From Candidatus Zixiibacteriota bacterium (GTDB lineage: Bacteria; Zixibacteria; MSB-5A5; GN15; JAAZOE01), in assembly GCA_023138975.1 (NCBI GenBank), contig JAGLON010000002.1:202378-266377 (forward strand): 64,000 nucleotides of DNA, written 5' to 3'. Within the stretch, counting starts at the first letter, position 1, and every line of letters begins with the position of its first letter. Made by a program: the position numbers and the translations under genes. Positions 49,256-58,445 of this stretch are shown one piece after another. The notes beneath the pieces were generated by a model. The model saw only the letters and a program-made list of their open reading frames with translations, made no database searches and had not been told where the DNA came from.

Positions 49256-50470
49256 ATGAAAAAAGTTTTAATTTTTACAATGTTGTTTGCCTTTATCTTA
49301 GGCAGCATGGCGTTTGCAAACGGTGATGCTGAAGATTTTGCTGGCGGAAGTGCCCGTGTCGAGACTATGGGTTATGTCAACAACATCGTCCGTGACGTCG
49401 CCAATATCTGGATTTACCCGTCAACTATTAACTCATATCCGAACCAATTCTATGGTGAGTTTTTTGATGGTGACTTTGATGTAGCCGGCGTGCATTTCGG
49501 CTTCAACCAGGATAACCCATGGGTATTGGGTGCCTATTTCTCAGAAGATAATTATTACCATAGTGTCTTAAGTGGTGGTGGTCCTTCAAAAGCCACCAGT
49601 CCGTATGCCGATCAGCGCATCAACTTGTTTTATGGCCGTAACTTCAATGATATGCCATTCGGTTTTTCCCTCGGCATATACGGCAATAGCCAGAAGCAGG
49701 AAAATGACACTGTTTCTTCTGCTAGCTATGAGCGCTCATTGAAGCGCTATGAAATCGGCTTCGGTATTTCACCGATGGAACAGAAATTGGATATTGGTTT
49801 CATGGTTGCCTTTACATCCTGGACTGAGAAAGAATGGAATGGCACCGATGCTCTGTATGATGAATCCAAGCCGAAAGGCAACATGGATCTCATGCTGAAC
49901 TTCCGTTACTGGATGGATCCGATGGACAAATGTATCCTTGTTCCTCACCTTGGGTTCTATAAGTCCAAGCAGGGTATCGAAGGATATGCCTCAGACAACA
50001 CCCTTTTGGGCAAGTATACCATTAGTGAAACCGTGATTGATCTCGGTGTGGGTATGAACTATGAAGCTGCCGAGGATGTCCTTGTTGTTACCAATATGGG
50101 AATCCTGTTTGATTCTTATAAGAACGAAACCGAAAGTCCGGGTAACCCGACAACGGAAACGAAAAGGTCTTACAAGAATATTCCGTATTTCCAAATTGGC
50201 ATTGATGCCAAAGTGCTCAAATGGATGGATTTCCGCGCTGGTGTTTCCAGTTTCTGGCGGAAATATACTTCTGAGCCGGTACCTTCAAGAAAGTACACGA
50301 GCTCATATGCCAGCACCGATACCTATCTTGGCCTCGGTTTCCATTGGGGTGACCTCGAACTCGACGTCTCCGTAGAAGAAGACTTCCTCGAGAACGGTCC
50401 GTATTTCGTCTCAGGTGAAAGTACAGATTATATGTTTGAGCGCGTCAGCTTGACATATTACTTTGACTAA
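49256..50470 (+). CDS. Probable outer-membrane beta-barrel protein
   Basis: 404 residues with a clear signal peptide (cleavage near MAFANGD). The mature protein has many short alternating strands with aromatic girdles, such as YADQRINLFYGRNF, GFSLGIYG, RYEIGFGISP and LMLNFRYWMD. It ends in an aromatic strand RVSLTYYFD, close to the usual C-terminal signal for barrel insertion (last residue D instead of F). The function is unknown; a porin or channel is possible. AAAGGA precedes the ATG, and a strong terminator follows. A long leader suggests post-transcriptional control. Confidence 0.7.
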   Translation: MKKVLIFTMLFAFILGSMAFANGDAEDFAGGSARVETMGYVNNIVRDVANIWIYPSTINSYPNQFYGEFFDGDFDVAGVHFGFNQDNPWVLGAYFSEDNYYHSVLSGGGPSKATSPYADQRINLFYGRNFNDMPFGFSLGIYGNSQKQENDTVSSASYERSLKRYEIGFGISPMEQKLDIGFMVAFTSWTEKEWNGTDALYDESKPKGNMDLMLNFRYWMDPMDKCILVPHLGFYKSKQGIEGYASDNTLLGKYTISETVIDLGVGMNYEAAEDVLVVTNMGILFDSYKNETESPGNPTTETKRSYKNIPYFQIGIDAKVLKWMDFRAGVSSFWRKYTSEPVPSRKYTSSYASTDTYLGLGFHWGDLELDVSVEEDFLENGPYFVSGESTDYMFERVSLTYYFD

Positions 50471-50494
50471 ATCGACTTATTAGAATTATCTATA

Positions 50495-50522
50495 AAACCC
50501 CGCCAAACGGCGGGGTTTTTTT
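50495..50522 (+). terminator. Intrinsic terminator after the barrel gene
   Basis: Perfect 10-bp stem AAACCCCGCC/GGCGGGGTTT with an AAAC loop and seven T. Confidence 0.93.
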
Positions 50523-50602
50523 ATGCCTACATTATATATAGTATATTCTATCCATATTTTTCTGTCTGCAAATGAGCACCGGCTTGCATATATTCGACTC
50601 GA

Positions 50603-50617
50603 TTGCAGGCAGTGCAA
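50603..50617. promoter_or_regulatory. Candidate upstream activator site TTGCA-N5-TGCAA
   Basis: Perfect inverted repeat about 135-150 bases before the sigma-54 promoter at 50753, a usual place for an NtrC-type enhancer. Otherwise the stretch 50523-50752 shows nothing convincing. Confidence 0.3.
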
Positions 50618-50752
50618 ACTATTTCATCTCAACCGAGCTTCTTTCTATCAAAAGGCTATTTCTATGTTAAATATGTTGATGTGCAACAAGTTAAGGCTGT
50701 ATGATAAGATTTTCCAGGCGATTATCTGACAATTTTTGCTCTTTTTCTGAAA

Positions 50753-50768
50753 TGGCACAGCTCTTGCA
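50753..50768 (+). promoter_or_regulatory. Sigma-54 (RpoN) promoter
   Basis: TGGCACAGCTCTTGCA: perfect -24 TGGCAC and -12 TTGCA with the correct five-base spacing. It lies 41 bases before the ATG at 50810, with AAAGGAGG between. Confidence 0.8.
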
Positions 50769-50809
50769 ATTACCCCTTCACGAACGACGACAGCAAAGGA
50801 GGAAATAAA

Positions 50810-51424
50810 ATGCTGAATTACAGACGCGGTTTTAGTGAAGACAAGTTGAAAGCGATGCCCGAACCCCGAGTTAAGTATGACGACGGCGGTTTCCATATAA
50901 TGACTATCTCTGAAAATGTTAAAGTATATTTTGATGATTACTATGCCTTTCTGGAAGGCGCCTATGATAATGTCATGACTGAATTAGCCCGAGTGGAAGA
51001 ACGGCTGACTGAATACAGTAATGAATGGACGGAAACGGTTGCCTATTATAAGGCGGTTAAGATTGTATTGGAACTGGTTGCCAAGAATATCCGGTCATTT
51101 TATACTGACGGTTCCAATTTCGGCGTAGTGATGACTCCCTGGTGTTTTGGGACGGTAATCCTGGAAAAGATTGAGGCATATAAGGATAGACTATCTAAAG
51201 GACAGGTCGCAGATAGCAGCCTACCGGATGACGTCTACTATGTAGTTAAATATATCGAAGAGACCCACCGCAAGGTTCTGTTGGATGTTTTTGATTTTCC
51301 GGAAGAGGCTTTTAAGATGCGCTGGCAGTATAGCGAACTGCTGAAGAGATATTCCAAGGCCCTGAATAATATTGCCGGTTCGCTAAATTCGGTGATGATG
51401 ATGGTAAAAAGCTACGGAGTCTAA
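50810..51424 (+). CDS. Hypothetical cytoplasmic protein under sigma-54 control
   Basis: 204 residues, no signal peptide, mostly alpha-helical by composition. Helical segments include NVMTELARVEERLTEYSNEW, YYKAVKIVLELVAKNIRSFY and LLKRYSKALNNIAGSLNSVM. I recognise no family. The start is firm: GGAGG lies seven bases before ATG 50810. A near-perfect sigma-54 promoter precedes it and a strong terminator follows, so it is a single-gene unit switched on by an NtrC-type activator. This suggests a role in a response to nutrient, surface or envelope signals. Whether the regulator at 10.6 kb controls it is unknown. Confidence 0.75.
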   Translation: MLNYRRGFSEDKLKAMPEPRVKYDDGGFHIMTISENVKVYFDDYYAFLEGAYDNVMTELARVEERLTEYSNEWTETVAYYKAVKIVLELVAKNIRSFYTDGSNFGVVMTPWCFGTVILEKIEAYKDRLSKGQVADSSLPDDVYYVVKYIEETHRKVLLDVFDFPEEAFKMRWQYSELLKRYSKALNNIAGSLNSVMMMVKSYGV

Positions 51425-51458
51425 GAAAAACCTTTCACTTGCACACCTCGTCATAAGT

Positions 51459-51492
51459 AGCCCGCTTTTCCTCCTGAAGCGGGCTTTTTTTT
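51459..51492 (+). terminator. Intrinsic terminator after the sigma-54-driven gene
   Basis: Perfect 9-bp stem AGCCCGCTT/AAGCGGGCT, 9-base loop and eight T. Confidence 0.92.
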
Positions 51493-51569
51493 ATCAATTA
51501 AGTTAATCTCTGGTCGATACTTATATTAAGAGTAAACTAAGACATGACTTTTAGCTCATATTTTTTGAC

Positions 51570-52553
51570 ATGAATGTAGCCAGTAAATCAAGCACTGTGC
51601 AGGATAAATACCTACCGATTTATCTGGATGCTCTCCGGATTGATTCTATCGTAGATTTTGATCTTTATTTAAAAATTGGTCGGGATTTAATTCTCTATCG
51701 TGCCTCAGATCTCCCTTTTACTGATAGAACTCGTCATACTCTTCTGGAAAATAATGTCGAAACGCTTTTTGTCCCTACATCTGAACGAGAGCAGTATCAG
51801 AATTATATCGAGTCTAATATCAGTATGATTCTTAATGACCAATCTATTTCTACAGAGACAAAATCAGGAATTATTTATGACAGCACTAAGCTCTTAGTAC
51901 GTGACGTTCTTGCCAATCCGACCTTGGGCGAAAACATTCAACGTAGTAAAACTATGGTGGAATCTTCGGTAGGATATATTCTGAAGGAGAAAGACGCTTT
52001 TCACAATCTCATTAAAGTGATGTCGTTTGACTATTACACCTACACTCATTCGGTCAACGTTTGTACCTTTTCAGTGGCTTTTGCCCGCCATTTAGGATTT
52101 GCCGATGAGGAGTTTCTCAACAATCTGGGAGTTGGGGCTTTATTACATGATGTCGGTAAAACCAAAGTATCAGACCGGATATTAAACAAGCGAGGCCGCC
52201 TGAGTCCGCTCGAAATGGAAATAATAAAACGGCATCCACAATGGGGTGTTGACCTCATGGAAGAAACGGATATGCTTGAGAAAGAGGCGTACTATCCGAT
52301 TATTCAGCATCATGAGCGTGAGGATCGGTCCGGCTATCCGCATGGTCATGGGAGTGACGATATTCATATTTACGGCAAGATTGTCGCCATCGCCGATACT
52401 TTTGATGCAATGACCACTCATCGAGTATACCAGCCGGCCAAAGAAACATTCCCGGCGCTTAAGACGATGTTTGGTTGTGATGATGCTTATGATAGAGAAC
52501 TGCTGGAAAAATTTGCTGCTCTAATGGGGCCAACCGGTATCGCCGATATTTAA
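51570..52553 (+). CDS. HD-GYP domain phosphodiesterase
   Basis: Predicted cyclic-di-GMP phosphodiesterase of 327 residues. The N-terminal 140 residues have no clear domain but resemble the DUF3391-like part often seen before HD-GYP. The catalytic HD is at 193-194 (ALLHDVGK), the second histidine pair at 247-248 (IQHHERED) and GYP at 255-257. All metal ligands seem intact, so it should be active. No receiver or membrane segment is fused. The gene stands alone between a terminator and the RidA gene. It implies cyclic-di-GMP control of a lifestyle switch in this organism. Confidence 0.85.
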   Translation: MNVASKSSTVQDKYLPIYLDALRIDSIVDFDLYLKIGRDLILYRASDLPFTDRTRHTLLENNVETLFVPTSEREQYQNYIESNISMILNDQSISTETKSGIIYDSTKLLVRDVLANPTLGENIQRSKTMVESSVGYILKEKDAFHNLIKVMSFDYYTYTHSVNVCTFSVAFARHLGFADEEFLNNLGVGALLHDVGKTKVSDRILNKRGRLSPLEMEIIKRHPQWGVDLMEETDMLEKEAYYPIIQHHEREDRSGYPHGHGSDDIHIYGKIVAIADTFDAMTTHRVYQPAKETFPALKTMFGCDDAYDRELLEKFAALMGPTGIADI

Positions 52554-52621
52554 TCCTCTTTTTTTAATTGCATTATTTTCCAAATACTATAATATTCAGT
52601 CTCTAAAATGGAGAATGAATC

Positions 52622-53008
52622 ATGCGAAAAACTATTATTGCTACTGACAAGGCTCCGCGAGCCATCGGAGCTTATAATCAAGCCGTTTCGGTAGAAGGCG
52701 GAAAATTACTATTTGTATCCGGCCAGTTGGGTATGGATCCTGGGACTATGGAATTAGTATCGGGTGGAGTGTCAGCCGAAGCCGTACAGGCCATGAAAAA
52801 TCTGGAAGCGATACTGGTCGAAGCCGGAGGCGGGTTTGAATCAATTGTCAAGGCGACAATCTATTTAGCCGACATCAAAGATTTTACCGCGGTGAACGAA
52901 ATTTATGCATCCTGTTTTGCCAGTGATTTCCCGGCTCGGGCCGCCTTTGCAGTCGCCGATTTACCGAAAGCTGGTAGAGTCGAAATTGAAGCTGTTGCAG
53001 CCCTGTAA
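52622..53008 (+). CDS. ridA: RidA/YjgF family enamine/imine deaminase
   Basis: 128 residues, the usual length. RidA hydrolyses reactive enamines and imines produced by PLP enzymes. The conserved FVSGQLGMDP, the active-site arginine R106 in FPARAAFAV and E121 in GRVEIEAV are present, which places it in the deaminase-active group. It forms trimers in the cytoplasm. It may be co-transcribed with the MFS gene that starts 33 bases downstream. No PLP enzyme gene is adjacent. Confidence 0.92.
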   Translation: MRKTIIATDKAPRAIGAYNQAVSVEGGKLLFVSGQLGMDPGTMELVSGGVSAEAVQAMKNLEAILVEAGGGFESIVKATIYLADIKDFTAVNEIYASCFASDFPARAAFAVADLPKAGRVEIEAVAAL

Positions 53009-53041
53009 TATATGTTTGTTACACATCATTGAGATAAATTG

Positions 53042-54202
53042 ATGACCCGGAATATTAAAGTCTTTTTAGTCTGCGAAGCAGCACTGGCTGCCTTCGGCGG
53101 CTTTATTCTGCCTATTTATGTCCTTTACTTTCGGTATTTCGGTATTAATCTGCTGCAGATAGCTATGTTGGCCGCAGTTTTTGAGGCAACGGTGTTAGTT
53201 ACCGAGATTCCGACCGGGTTATTTGCCGATAAATTTGGTCGGAAGCTTTCGGTGAATATTGGCTTTCTTCTGTTTGCGATAAGCGGCCTAATTTTTATCA
53301 AATATCCTTCATTTTACGGATTTCTTATTGGAGAGGTTTTCTTTGGGATGGCCGAGGCGTTTATCTCTGGAGCAAGCGAGGCACTGGCGGTCGATTCCAT
53401 AGTCGTAGAAAACAAAGACTCAGCATTGAAACGGATGTTTACATCGCGAAGCCGGGTCCGAATAGTTATGACAGCTCTGTTCATGATAGGCGCCGGATGG
53501 GTTTTTGCAGGATATGCTGAGTTTGCCTTCTACCCGGTTTTAGTCGGAGGTATATTAGGGTTTATCGGCTCATTGTTTTTTATCCGGAATCAGTCTAAAG
53601 AATCAGACAAAATCAGCTTACTTGAACCGGTCAGGCAGATGTTTCGTCAAGTAAAGTTGATTCCCTTGTTGAAAATTATTTTCTGGACCTCCCTTGTGGC
53701 GAACTTTGCCTTTGAGGGGGCGGATCAATACTGGCAGGTGCTAAGTTCGGAGATGTTCGATATCGATGTGAGTTTTTTTGGAATTATCACGGCTGTCGGG
53801 GCAGTTTTCGCGTTTGTTTTAGTCGGGCCTTTGGTCAAACGGTTTTCGGGTAATATTTCGCTACCGCTGCTGATTATATTACTGGCCGGAATTACGATCT
53901 CGTCAATGCCGAATATCACCGGGATACTACTTCCGGCTTTGTTGGTCATCTACTTTGTCTGTAAAGAATTAATAGTTCCGCTATTTTCAACTGCCATCAA
54001 TTCGGTCATCTCATCCGAGGGAAGGGCGACTTTTCTGTCGGGGTACAACTTGACCTGCTCGGTCGGTGAGGTCGCTTCGGCTATTGCCGCCGGATACATT
54101 GTGACTTACTTGGGACTGCCGGTTGTATTTGTCTTGTGTGGCGGGGTGTTAGTACTGTTTACGCTGGTCATGCTGGTTCTGAGTCAGCTTCGGCCGGGTT
54201 AA
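53042..54202 (+). CDS. MFS transporter
   Basis: 386 residues with about twelve membrane segments. The motif between segments 2 and 3 reads GLFADKFGRK, the standard major facilitator loop (GxxxDxxGRR). The TEIPTGLFAD form is common in a subgroup annotated as multidrug or sugar efflux. ATG 53042 is preferred; TTG 53039 is in frame. The substrate is unknown. The gene lies downstream of ridA on the same strand and converges with the large secreted-protein gene. Confidence 0.85.
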   Translation: MTRNIKVFLVCEAALAAFGGFILPIYVLYFRYFGINLLQIAMLAAVFEATVLVTEIPTGLFADKFGRKLSVNIGFLLFAISGLIFIKYPSFYGFLIGEVFFGMAEAFISGASEALAVDSIVVENKDSALKRMFTSRSRVRIVMTALFMIGAGWVFAGYAEFAFYPVLVGGILGFIGSLFFIRNQSKESDKISLLEPVRQMFRQVKLIPLLKIIFWTSLVANFAFEGADQYWQVLSSEMFDIDVSFFGIITAVGAVFAFVLVGPLVKRFSGNISLPLLIILLAGITISSMPNITGILLPALLVIYFVCKELIVPLFSTAINSVISSEGRATFLSGYNLTCSVGEVASAIAAGYIVTYLGLPVVFVLCGGVLVLFTLVMLVLSQLRPG

Positions 54203-54213
54203 GCCCTTTCAAT

Positions 54214-54243
54214 AAAAAACCCCGCAGAAAAAAATCTACAGGG
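54214..54243 (-). terminator. Intrinsic terminator for the large secreted protein gene
   Basis: On the minus strand CCCTGTAGA pairs with TCTGCGGGG (two G-U pairs) and TTTTTT follows. It lies in the 63-base gap between the convergent genes and may serve both. Confidence 0.65.
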
Positions 54244-54265
54244 CTATAGTTGTGCTCTTAATTTT

Positions 54266-56959
54266 TTATTTGGTAAGAATCATTTTCATTGTCGCAGATA
54301 CTGTTCCAGCGGAAATCTTGTAAAAATAGATTCCCGAAGAAACCGCAGTGCCGGATGTGTTCTTAGAATCCCAGGCAATTTCAACCAATCCGGCTTCGGA
54401 CGCACCGGTGAAGCTATTTACCTTTTGTCCGGTGATATTGTAAATGTCAACCGTCCATTCGGATGCTGTATTCAAATCAAAACTGATGGTTGTTGTCGGG
54501 TTGAATGGATTCGGGAAATTCTGATGAACCGTAAACTTTTGAGGTAAGTTTCGGATAGTACTTTCCAAAACCGCTCCATTATACGTTGCGGCCTCAACCT
54601 CGATCAATTCGGCCGAACCATTGACAGGAATAGTCAGTTCGGTTTCGGAAGTAATCTTTTTGGTACCAATATTATATACCAGAACTCGCAGCTGCTTATC
54701 AATGACTTCGTAGACAACATCCATGCCATTATTGACAGTTGGCGTTCCGGCCAACCCGTCGATGTCAAATACGAACAGAGCCGCTCCGGCATCAATATCG
54801 GTATCAATGGACAGTTTGGTGCCGTCGAATGAGGCGTTAAAGAATGCTCCCGGTATCGGTTTGGGGTAGGCGACAGCATCGCCGATTATTATCCTGACCA
54901 GATAAACCAGATCCGCTACGGTAAGGGGCGTCCCATCGGCGTTTATATCCGAAGCGGCGATAGAGCCGTCAACATGATCGTAGAACGCGCTCGCACCGGA
55001 GATAAAGAAATTGGTCAGCATTACCGCATCGGAGATTTCATTGGAAATGCCGTTCATGTTGACGTCACCACGGTCATCAATTTCGTTCTTGTCAATAATT
55101 TTGATGCCGCCGTTGAATAAATCAATAAAGCGAACGGGGGGGGTTTTGGTTGAAGAACCGGCGAAATCCAATATACAAGAATTCGGGACTCCATAATAAG
55201 TCGGGAACTCGGTGTCGTTATCGGTCACATCAATATAGGTGTCGATTCCATCCGAGCCATAGTAATTATAAACATACCGGGAAATCGCCAGAGTATCACC
55301 CGATGGAACCGAAATAGAATTATCACCGCAGTCCATCCAAAAGAATTTCACGTGTGCGAGCTGATTATTGGCGTTGACATCAGAAGTGACAAAGAAAGTT
55401 AAGTTAGCGATTATCTCATCTGTTGCAGATGCACCACCAATACAGTCATAATCAGGATGATAGGGGCCGTTGTTGGTTTCGGCTAACCCGACTAAACGGA
55501 TTTGACCGGTAGGACACGCGCTTCCGCAATTACCATTCCAACTCTGCCGATAGGTGAAATACTCCCAGCCGCAGTCAGAAAAATACTGTCCCAGGGATGC
55601 CTCGGAGAAAGTTAGCAGAGTGTTATCATAGGTTAACAGGAAATCAAAACCACCGATAGGATCAGAGCCTTTGGTCTGTCGAACCGGTAAATCGATAAAA
55701 TGGCCCTGAATGACGTCGGGTACCATATCTATTTTTACTTCATACCATTCACATGTCGTAACAGCAATTTCAAAACTACATTCTGTTGAGTTAGTAAAGC
55801 CATCTGTAACACCAACGGTGATGATATGATATCCAATATCCGCAATCGTTGGGTTCCAAGTATAGAGGCCGGTGGAAGCATCAATGCTTCCGGGGCCGGA
55901 AACGAGAGAAAATGTCAAGTTGTCACATTCATCGGCGTCCGTCGCGGATATATCTGTCTTGGTAATCGGATTGTCAAAACAGGCTGGATTAAAGTATATA
56001 CCACAATCGATGGTCGGAGCATTGTTGGTTACATTTACATTGATAGTATAGAAGTTACAACCCTCTGTCGAATGATAGGGATCAACTGTAAAAACTGTTA
56101 CGGTAACAGCTGTGCCGACATCGGCCGCAGTCGCAGTATAGGTTACCTCACAGGTACCGTCACCATTGTCAGTTACAATAGCAGAGCCGCTGCCGGTGTT
56201 TTCGGTAAGGCCGAAGGAAATCTGATCCGATTCACCATCTGAGGCGGAAAGAGTTACCGAATTGCTGCCGCAGTGATCGACATCCATTGAGGTCGGGAGA
56301 CCGGAGTCAAATTCAGGGCACCATTGCCCCGGATCCGTAACAACAAAACATAAACCACCTTCAGCCCATGTTACTGCCGGAGCTAAGGTCGAACCGCCGC
56401 CGTCGATAAAGACAAACGGAGCCGCCGGAGGAATGAAACCTGAGTCCATACACAGAGTTTCGTATTCTGCTACACCAGGACCGGTAGCGGTAAAGTGCAG
56501 GGACAACATATGTTCCATGGCACCAACAGGTAAGCCGCCCATCAAAGCCACACCACCGATGTTAATAGTATCCGGTAAGTTACCGTCGAGACCGGCATTA
56601 GCCATATCAAGACCAGTATCACTTACGATAAGGTTACCCAGATCCCATACGGAAGCTGTAGGAAACATACGTGAAGCTGCATTAACAGTTAAGGCTTCAT
56701 AATAACCAAAACCGTCGGCTTGGGCGGGATAACTTAATGTAACTCCACCTTCCGGGTTATAAAGATTGAAACCAAATCCAATACCGCCAAGCTTAATATC
56801 ATTTTCTACCGAGATTTGCATCTCGACAGTTTGGTCAGTCCATATTGTGTCAGCTTTAACACCCGGACCAGTGGCAACTATATCGACTACGTTTGCAGCT
56901 GTTAAAAACCCGCCACAGCACAGGCATACGCCTAATGTAAAGAGCATCACTCTTTTCAT
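54266..56959 (-). CDS. Large secreted multidomain protein with T9SS-type C-terminal sorting domain
   Basis: 897 residues. Order: signal peptide; a ~190-residue domain shared with the next three genes (GIGFGFNLYNPEGGVTLSYP, TASVWDLGNLIVSDTG); two Ig or cadherin-like domains (about 210-400, with IDASTGLYTWNPTIADIGYH); a cohesin-like domain (IGGFDFLLTYDNTLLTFSEA); a dockerin-like EF-hand pair (RGDVNMNGISNEISDAVML, INADGTPLTVADLVYL); and a C-terminal sorting domain (HQNFPNPFNPTTTISFDL to SSGIYFYKI). The last is the por/T9SS type, so the protein is probably exported through the outer membrane and attached to the surface. AAGGA lies ten bases before the ATG. Own terminator. Confidence 0.8.
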   Translation of the reverse strand: MKRVMLFTLGVCLCCGGFLTAANVVDIVATGPGVKADTIWTDQTVEMQISVENDIKLGGIGFGFNLYNPEGGVTLSYPAQADGFGYYEALTVNAASRMFPTASVWDLGNLIVSDTGLDMANAGLDGNLPDTINIGGVALMGGLPVGAMEHMLSLHFTATGPGVAEYETLCMDSGFIPPAAPFVFIDGGGSTLAPAVTWAEGGLCFVVTDPGQWCPEFDSGLPTSMDVDHCGSNSVTLSASDGESDQISFGLTENTGSGSAIVTDNGDGTCEVTYTATAADVGTAVTVTVFTVDPYHSTEGCNFYTINVNVTNNAPTIDCGIYFNPACFDNPITKTDISATDADECDNLTFSLVSGPGSIDASTGLYTWNPTIADIGYHIITVGVTDGFTNSTECSFEIAVTTCEWYEVKIDMVPDVIQGHFIDLPVRQTKGSDPIGGFDFLLTYDNTLLTFSEASLGQYFSDCGWEYFTYRQSWNGNCGSACPTGQIRLVGLAETNNGPYHPDYDCIGGASATDEIIANLTFFVTSDVNANNQLAHVKFFWMDCGDNSISVPSGDTLAISRYVYNYYGSDGIDTYIDVTDNDTEFPTYYGVPNSCILDFAGSSTKTPPVRFIDLFNGGIKIIDKNEIDDRGDVNMNGISNEISDAVMLTNFFISGASAFYDHVDGSIAASDINADGTPLTVADLVYLVRIIIGDAVAYPKPIPGAFFNASFDGTKLSIDTDIDAGAALFVFDIDGLAGTPTVNNGMDVVYEVIDKQLRVLVYNIGTKKITSETELTIPVNGSAELIEVEAATYNGAVLESTIRNLPQKFTVHQNFPNPFNPTTTISFDLNTASEWTVDIYNITGQKVNSFTGASEAGLVEIAWDSKNTSGTAVSSGIYFYKISAGTVSATMKMILTK

Positions 56960-57195
56960 CGCTAATATTTTCCTTACTAAATATTTCTAAGCAGTACTTA
57001 AATAAGTAAATACTCACAAGTGTAATAGATTATATATTACCAGGATCGGTAGAGAGAAATTGGCGGTGGGAGGAATTCCCTGCCGAAACCTTATTTTCTA
57101 TACGAAATATACCTTCTGCATTCATTCTGTCAAGCACTTTCGTAAATAAAAGGAAGAAAATTATAATTTTGTTAGTTAAGATAGGCAAAGGGCTA
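56960..57195. other. Intergenic region upstream of the large secreted protein gene
   Basis: About 236 bases, AT-rich. I see no gene, RNA or clear promoter. It separates the 54266 gene from the terminator of the three-gene secreted-protein unit. Confidence 0.4.
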
Positions 57196-57233
57196 TAAAT
57201 AAAACAAGGCAGTAAGCCCAAGCTTACCGCCTT
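57196..57233 (-). terminator. Intrinsic terminator of the three-gene secreted-protein unit
   Basis: On the minus strand AAGGCGGTAAGC pairs with GCTTACTGCCTT (one G-U pair) around TTGG, followed by GTTTTATTT. It lies 24 bases after the stop at 57258. Confidence 0.85.
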
Positions 57234-57257
57234 AAAAAATGAGAGTTCATATAAATT

Positions 57258-58415
57258 CTAATCCATACAGTCGCTGCAAGTTGGAACTGGGCCACCACGA
57301 AAGATATAGTTAATGACAAATATCCCGTCCCCGATATTAACTTCGCAGTCATTGTTGACGTCACTGCAGGCTAAATCTACCGGTGGAGGGCCGCCTCGGA
57401 AAATGTAGTTTACCATGTACACGACATCACCCAGATTAGCCTGAACATCACCATTGAAATCACCGGCGATATAATCAAAAACATTAAAAGTAATAGAGTG
57501 AGAGCGGTACATGCACATTTCTAACGAGTGGAAAGGATCACAGGCATAGACAGTTACGATAACTGATGTACCGAAGTCGGCCTCGGCTGATGTGTATGTT
57601 ACCTCACAGGTGCCGTCGCCATTGTCGTCGACAATCGCTATGCCATTTCCCGTATTGTCCAGGAGGGTAAAGGAAATAGGGTCATCTTCCAAATCTGTGG
57701 CCGAAAGAGTTGTTGAATTGCTGCCAAAGCGGTATATGTCCATAGTCGTCGTGAGTCCCGAGTCAAACACAGGGCAATCCTGCCCCATAGCTACGACAAC
57801 AAAACATTCACCACCTTCGTCCCAGCTGACAGTTGGCGTCATAGTCGAACCGCCGCCGTCGATAAAGACAAACGGAGCCGCTGTAGGTATAAAGGTTGAG
57901 TCCATACATAGAGTTTCAAAAACACCGACACCAGGACCGGTAGCGATAAAGTACAAGGAGAGCATATGCTCCATAGCACCGATAGGCAGACCGCCCGATA
58001 AGGCGACACCGCCGATATTTACGGTATCCGGTAGGGTACCGTTTAGACCGGCATTAGCCATGTCAAGACCAGTATCACTTACGATAAGGTTACCCAGATC
58101 CCATACGGAAGCGGTCGGGTACATACGTGAAGCCGGATTAACAGTTACAGCTTCATAATAGCCAAAACCATCAACTTGGGCGGGATAAGATAAGCTAACG
58201 CCGCCTTCCGGGTTATAAAGATTGAAACCTAATCCAATACCGCCCAGAACAAAGTCGTTTTCAATTGAAATCTGTATTTCAACTGGATAATCTGTATAGA
58301 GTGTATCAGCATTCCATACTCCGGGGCCAGTAACGGTTATATCGACTATATTTGCGGCTTGCGTCATTGAAACAATAGCAAAGAAAAGAAGAGATAGTAT
58401 ACTTAGAGTTTTCAT
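57258..58415 (-). CDS. Secreted dockerin-type I protein, paralogue
   Basis: 385 residues. A signal peptide is followed by the ~190-residue domain shared with the neighbours (GIGLGFNLYNPEGGVSLSYP), an Ig-like segment (DDNGDGTCEVTYTSAEADFG) and a C-terminal dockerin type I pair. The two calcium loops are GDFNGDVQANLGDVVYMVNY and SDVNNDCEVNIGDGIFVINY, each followed by IFRGGP. The last 60 or so residues are identical to those of the next gene, although the nucleotides differ at many third positions. Dockerins bind cohesins in cellulosomes, but in this lineage they are general surface modules. GAGAGGG precedes the ATG. Last of three co-directional genes. Confidence 0.8.
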   Translation of the reverse strand: MKTLSILSLLFFAIVSMTQAANIVDITVTGPGVWNADTLYTDYPVEIQISIENDFVLGGIGLGFNLYNPEGGVSLSYPAQVDGFGYYEAVTVNPASRMYPTASVWDLGNLIVSDTGLDMANAGLNGTLPDTVNIGGVALSGGLPIGAMEHMLSLYFIATGPGVGVFETLCMDSTFIPTAAPFVFIDGGGSTMTPTVSWDEGGECFVVVAMGQDCPVFDSGLTTTMDIYRFGSNSTTLSATDLEDDPISFTLLDNTGNGIAIVDDNGDGTCEVTYTSAEADFGTSVIVTVYACDPFHSLEMCMYRSHSITFNVFDYIAGDFNGDVQANLGDVVYMVNYIFRGGPPPVDLACSDVNNDCEVNIGDGIFVINYIFRGGPVPTCSDCMD

Positions 58416-58445
58416 GGCAACCCTCTCTATATTATATAAAGCATT

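Noticed and set aside
50523-50729. 68-codon open frame directly after a terminator
   Set aside because: Begins in the T-run of a terminator, lacks a ribosome site and has unlikely composition; the region is better explained as sigma-54 promoter upstream DNA.
57592-58158. Plus-strand open frame of 188 codons opposite a dockerin gene
   Set aside because: Mirrors the codon pattern of the minus-strand gene; the same shadow appears opposite each paralogue.
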